Below are positions 60,679 through 64,000 of a stretch of 64,000 nt of DNA, in pieces; the first letter of the stretch is position 1; the number at the start of each line of letters is the position of its first letter. The stretch covers positions 310,001 through 374,000 of the forward strand of contig NC_047499.1 of assembly GCF_002079055.1 (NCBI RefSeq). Reading direction: 5' to 3'. The notes below the pieces were generated by a model, which did not search any database, was not told the origin of the DNA, and was given only the letters and a program-made list of their open reading frames with translations. The position numbers and the translations under genes were made by a program. Source of the stretch: Saccharomyces paradoxus (Eukaryota > Ascomycota > Saccharomycetes > Saccharomycetales > Saccharomycetaceae).

Positions 60679-61608
60679 TCACTTGAATTTTTTACCGAAC
60701 ATTATCAGTTGCAACTGGTCGTACAATGAGATGACACCAGCAGCGGCCACTCCTCTAAATATATTTGCACCACAGCCCTTGAACAAGGAATAGACGCCCT
60801 CTTGTTGGACGATCTTTCTTAAGCAGTCCAGAGCACCATCGTACTTAATGGTCTGGCCCGAAGTCATCATCATTCTTCTTCTCACGGTATCCAAGGGATA
60901 CGACGCAGTCGAAGCACCCATGGTGATGACCCAACCCAACAAGAAAGAGGCAACAAAGGATCCTTCAAGAGCTCCCGTCAAAAGCACAGGCTTGAAAGAA
61001 TCGTACAGACCAAAGTACAGACCCCTGTACACGATGATACCTAGCACTGAGGGCACGAACCCACGGTACAGGCCCAAAAACCCGTCCGTTTTCAGCGTCT
61101 TCTTATACACGTCTAGCAGTCCACTGAATTGTCTTTGCGAGGTCGACTTGGACCCCCTAGCGTCCGCAGCAAGCCGTGTCCTTGCGTAATCCAATGAGTA
61201 TACAAATAGTAGCGATAAACCACCAGCAGCTCCACCAGAAAACAGGTTCCCAGCAAACCACTTGGCGTACCCATCCCGCTCTCTGTCATAACTCAACAAC
61301 GATTTAATTTTGTCTTTGAAGGCAAAATTCAACGCCTGCGTGGGGAAATACCGGAAAACATTGGCGGTGTTACCCCTCCAAAACGACACAATACCTTCAT
61401 GAGTCGCAGTCCTCTTGAAGCAGTCCACAATTCCCAGGTACCGTGTGTCTAGTGAGCCCTGTTTGAGCATCTCTTCTTGATTCTGCATCAATAGTTTCAC
61501 CCGTTCAATGGGAGCGGCACCCGTCTTTGCAATGGCAGCAGAAACGCCGCCCATGAGGAAGTCTACACCGAAGTGTGACTTCTGAGTCTGTGTTTCTGTT
61601 TGAGACAT
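60679..61608 (-). CDS. AAC1: Aac1: mitochondrial ADP/ATP carrier
   Basis: A 309-residue inner-membrane carrier exchanging cytosolic ADP for matrix ATP. It is the minor aerobic isoform beside Pet9 (Aac2) and Aac3. Three mitochondrial-carrier repeats are visible, each with a signature motif: [11 protein letters not shown] (~32-42), [11 protein letters not shown] and [12 protein letters not shown]. The last contains the RRRMMM sequence diagnostic of ADP/ATP carriers. Six membrane segments with Gly-rich starts are visible. It ends in the short polar tail GKKFK. It is divergent from FET3. Confidence 0.97.
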   Translation of the reverse strand: MSQTETQTQKSHFGVDFLMGGVSAAIAKTGAAPIERVKLLMQNQEEMLKQGSLDTRYLGIVDCFKRTATHEGIVSFWRGNTANVFRYFPTQALNFAFKDKIKSLLSYDRERDGYAKWFAGNLFSGGAAGGLSLLFVYSLDYARTRLAADARGSKSTSQRQFSGLLDVYKKTLKTDGFLGLYRGFVPSVLGIIVYRGLYFGLYDSFKPVLLTGALEGSFVASFLLGWVITMGASTASYPLDTVRRRMMMTSGQTIKYDGALDCLRKIVQQEGVYSLFKGCGANIFRGVAAAGVISLYDQLQLIMFGKKFK

Positions 61609-62160
61609 TACTGCTGTAAAAAGGAAAAATAGGAAAGAATAACAGATACGAAAATCCGTGCTGCCTTCTTTGCGATAATGCCTTGGCTTGCCTATTTTAC
61701 AGTTGCAAGAGTAATATCATGTTCATACCGTTTCGGGGCCCAATAAATGACATTCTGCGAGAAAAAATGTCTTTCTCCGCCCGACAAAAATAAGCTTTGC
61801 TTTCCGGGTGCGAGTCAGCCCGCCGCGCCTGGGGTGGTCCCTACAGTACGCTGAGTCGCCGATAAAGACCCTCCGCCCAGAGCTAGGCGAGGCTGACTTA
61901 GGCAGGCCCAATAGGCAAGGCACACCTACAAAAGTGCACCCATTTGCAGGTGCTCTTATTCTCGCCAAAGCGACAGCAAATGAAGGATGCACTTATACGG
62001 TCGATCCCTCGAGGTAGTGTGCCAAGGCTTCGTGCATGTAGTGTGATTATACATATATATAGCAGGTCATACTTTAAAGCTGTTTTTTTCAAGCGATGAG
62101 CAGGTAGAGACAACGAAGAGGTTCTCAGTGTAAGGAAGGGCAGGAAAAAATTAGAACTAG
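61609..62160. other. Intergenic: AAC1-FET3 divergent promoter
   Basis: A 552-bp region without a gene. A GC-rich patch spans about 61800-61910. The Aft1 site of FET3 is annotated separately. A dubious overlapping ORF known from S. cerevisiae (YMR057C) has no support here. Confidence 0.5.
61935..61942 (+). promoter_or_regulatory. Aft1 iron-responsive element of FET3
   Basis: TGCACCCA matches the Aft1/Aft2 consensus YRCACCCR about 225 bp upstream of the FET3 ATG. This is close to the known functional element in S. cerevisiae, and predicts induction in iron deficiency. Confidence 0.85.
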
Positions 62161-64000
62161 ATGACTAACACTCTGCTCTCTGTAGCCGTTTTGCTTTTCT
62201 CAATGCTCTCGCTGGCACAAGCGAAGACGCACACATTTAATTGGACCACTGGCTGGGACTACAGGAACGTCGATGGGCTTAAGAGTCGTCCCGTGATCAC
62301 TTGTAATGACCAGTTCCCATGGCCAGATATAACGGTCAACAAGGGTGACCGTGTGCAGGTTTACTTGACCAACGGAATGAACAACACTAATACTTCTATG
62401 CATTTCCACGGTCTCTTCCAAAACGGGACCGCCTCTATGGATGGTGTGCCCTTCTTGACTCAATGTCCTATTGCTCCAGGAAGTACTATGCTTTACAATT
62501 TCACCGTGGACTACAACGTGGGTACTTACTGGTACCATTCGCACACCGACGGTCAATACGAAGACGGGATGAAAGGTCTCTTCATTATCAAAGACGACGA
62601 TAGTTTCCCCTACGATTACGATGAGGAACTTTCTTTATCGCTTAGTGAGTGGTACCACGACCTGGTCACAGACTTGACGAAGTCGTTTTTGAGTGTTTAC
62701 AACCCGACAGGTGCTGAGCCAATCCCACAGAACTTGATTGTTAACAACACGATGAATCTGACATGGGAAGTTCAGCCGGATACAACGTACCTTTTGAGAA
62801 TTGTTAACGTCGGTGGATTCGTGTCTCAGTACTTCTGGATTGAGGACCATGAAATGACCGTGGTCGAGGTCGATGGTATTACTACCGAAAAGAACGTGAC
62901 AGATATGCTTTACATTACTGTCGCTCAGAGATATACGGTCCTAGTTCACACCAAAAACGACACGGACAAAAATTTTGCCATCATGCAGAAATTCGATGAC
63001 ACCATGTTGGATGTTATTCCAAGTGATTTGCAACTGAACGCAACTTCGTACATGGTCTACAATAAGTCCGCTGCACTGCCCACACAAAATTACGTGGATT
63101 CAATTGATGACTACTTGGACGATTTCTATCTACAACCGTATGAGAAACAAGCCATCTATGGTGAGCCAGATCATGTGATTACCGTTGACGTTGTCATGGA
63201 TAACTTGAAAAACGGTGTGAATTACGCCTTCTTCAATAATATCACCTATACTGCACCAAAGGTCCCCACCTTAATGACCGTTTTGTCTTCAGGTGATCAA
63301 GCGAACAATTCAGAAATTTATGGCTCAAACACACACACTTTTATTTTAGAGAAGGACGAAATCGTCGAGATTGTGCTAAATAACCAGGATACAGGTACCC
63401 ATCCTTTCCATTTACACGGTCACGCTTTCCAAACCATCCAGAGAGATCGTACATATGACGATGCCTTAGGTGAAGTTCCTCACAGTTTCGACCCGGATAA
63501 CCACCCTGCCTTCCCAGAATACCCAATGAGAAGAGACACTTTGTACGTCAGACCACAATCCAATTTCGTCATCAGGTTCAAAGCCGATAACCCTGGTGTT
63601 TGGTTCTTCCATTGTCATATCGAATGGCATTTGTTACAAGGGTTGGGCCTTGTCCTCGTGGAAGACCCCTTCGGTATCCAAGATGCCCATTCCCAACAAA
63701 TTAGTGAAAATCATTTAGAAGTTTGCCAGAGTTGCTCTGTTGCTACTGAAGGTAATGCCGCTGCCAATACATTAGATTTGACTGACCTAACTGGTGAGAA
63801 CGTCCAGCACGCCTTCATTCCTACCGGTTTCACCAAAAAGGGTATTATTGCCATGACATTCTCTTGTTTTGCCGGTATTCTTGGTATTATTACCATTGCG
63901 ATTTACGGTATGATGGATATGGAAGATGCAACCGAAAAGGTTATTCGAGACTTGCGCGTGGACCCTGAAGTCTTGATAAACGAGATTGATGAAAATGAAG
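62161..64000 (+). CDS. FET3: Fet3: plasma-membrane multicopper ferroxidase (3' end beyond window)
   Basis: 613 residues are visible, and the frame is still open at the right edge; the S. cerevisiae protein has 636. Fet3 oxidises Fe(II) to Fe(III), coupled to O2 reduction, and passes iron to the Ftr1 permease. The signal peptide is residues 1-21. Three cupredoxin domains carry the copper ligands: His81/His83 in MHFHG, His126/His128 in WYHSH, HPFHLHGH (~413-420), and the HCHIEWH group (~484-490) joining the type 1 and trinuclear sites. A membrane segment (GIIAMTFSCFAGILGIITIA) lies near 560-580. Copper supply links it to MAC1 function. One extra Asp near residue 147 relative to memory of the reference shifts numbering by one. 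Confidence 0.97.
   Translation, partial: MTNTLLSVAVLLFSMLSLAQAKTHTFNWTTGWDYRNVDGLKSRPVITCNDQFPWPDITVNKGDRVQVYLTNGMNNTNTSMHFHGLFQNGTASMDGVPFLTQCPIAPGSTMLYNFTVDYNVGTYWYHSHTDGQYEDGMKGLFIIKDDDSFPYDYDEELSLSLSEWYHDLVTDLTKSFLSVYNPTGAEPIPQNLIVNNTMNLTWEVQPDTTYLLRIVNVGGFVSQYFWIEDHEMTVVEVDGITTEKNVTDMLYITVAQRYTVLVHTKNDTDKNFAIMQKFDDTMLDVIPSDLQLNATSYMVYNKSAALPTQNYVDSIDDYLDDFYLQPYEKQAIYGEPDHVITVDVVMDNLKNGVNYAFFNNITYTAPKVPTLMTVLSSGDQANNSEIYGSNTHTFILEKDEIVEIVLNNQDTGTHPFHLHGHAFQTIQRDRTYDDALGEVPHSFDPDNHPAFPEYPMRRDTLYVRPQSNFVIRFKADNPGVWFFHCHIEWHLLQGLGLVLVEDPFGIQDAHSQQISENHLEVCQSCSVATEGNAAANTLDLTDLTGENVQHAFIPTGFTKKGIIAMTFSCFAGILGIITIAIYGMMDMEDATEKVIRDLRVDPEVLINEIDENE

Noticed and set aside
61898-62113. YMR057C-like antisense frame between AAC1 and FET3
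   Set aside because: The S. cerevisiae counterpart is considered dubious, and the frame here has no conserved features and overlaps the FET3 promoter.

Overview
This is a nuclear chromosome segment from a budding yeast of the Saccharomyces sensu stricto group. It is collinear with S. cerevisiae chromosome XIII from STB4 (YMR019W) through FET3 (YMR058W). The evidence is the unbroken gene order, compact genes, a GTATGT/TACTAAC/CAG spliceosomal intron, intron-bearing tRNA-Phe and tRNA-Trp genes, and Ty-type LTRs beside tRNA genes. Compared from memory with S. cerevisiae proteins (FMS1, MSS1, TAP42, YMR027W), the faster-evolving products look only about 90% identical. A sister species in the S. 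paradoxus / S. mikatae-S. jurei range therefore fits better than S. cerevisiae, but I cannot settle the species without alignment.

Layout. 1-6.5 kb: the 3' end of STB4 (with a probable frame break), FMS1, MAC1, UBC7, MSS1. 6.6-7.2 kb: tRNA-Ala with a nest of delta LTRs. 7.5-24.8 kb: MRPL3, CSI1, PEX12, YMR027W, TAP42, FAR8, RSF1, EIS1, HOF1, ARP9. 25-37.5 kb: RCH1, IMP2, MIH1, MSN2, CCS1, SUB1, YET2, ARA2. 37.8-42.3 kb: tRNA-Phe, the tandem MADS-box pair ARG80-MCM1, and IOC4. 42.5-43.1 kb: a second composite delta nest and tRNA-His. 43.3-50.4 kb: NUP116, CSM3, ERB1. 51.2-52.8 kb: tRNA-Val, a solo Ty3-type sigma LTR, a solo delta LTR, tRNA-Trp. 53-64 kb: FAR3, STB2, STV1, BUB2, AAC1 and a FET3 gene cut by the window edge.

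Most genes are unrelated housekeeping or signalling functions with individual promoters, as usual in yeast. Some functional links exist. MAC1, CCS1 and FET3 all belong to copper/iron homeostasis. FAR3 and FAR8 encode members of one pheromone-arrest complex. ARG80 and MCM1 are adjacent paralogues whose products act together at arginine genes. HOF1, MIH1 and BUB2 act in mitosis, mitotic exit and cytokinesis. Promoter signals I could read include a Mcm1-Forkhead composite at HOF1, PAC and RRPE at ERB1, an MCB at CSM3, an Aft1 site at FET3, an Abf1 site at ARP9, a Gcn4 site at YMR027W and several Reb1 sites.

I found no previously undescribed biological system. The observations most worth checking are the STB4 frame break, the shifted start and stop of ARA2, an overlapping upstream ORF at STV1, repeat-length changes in RSF1, ARG80 and MCM1, and the arrangement of LTR relics, including an inverted delta pair bracketing NUP116-CSM3-ERB1. 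No complete Ty element is present.
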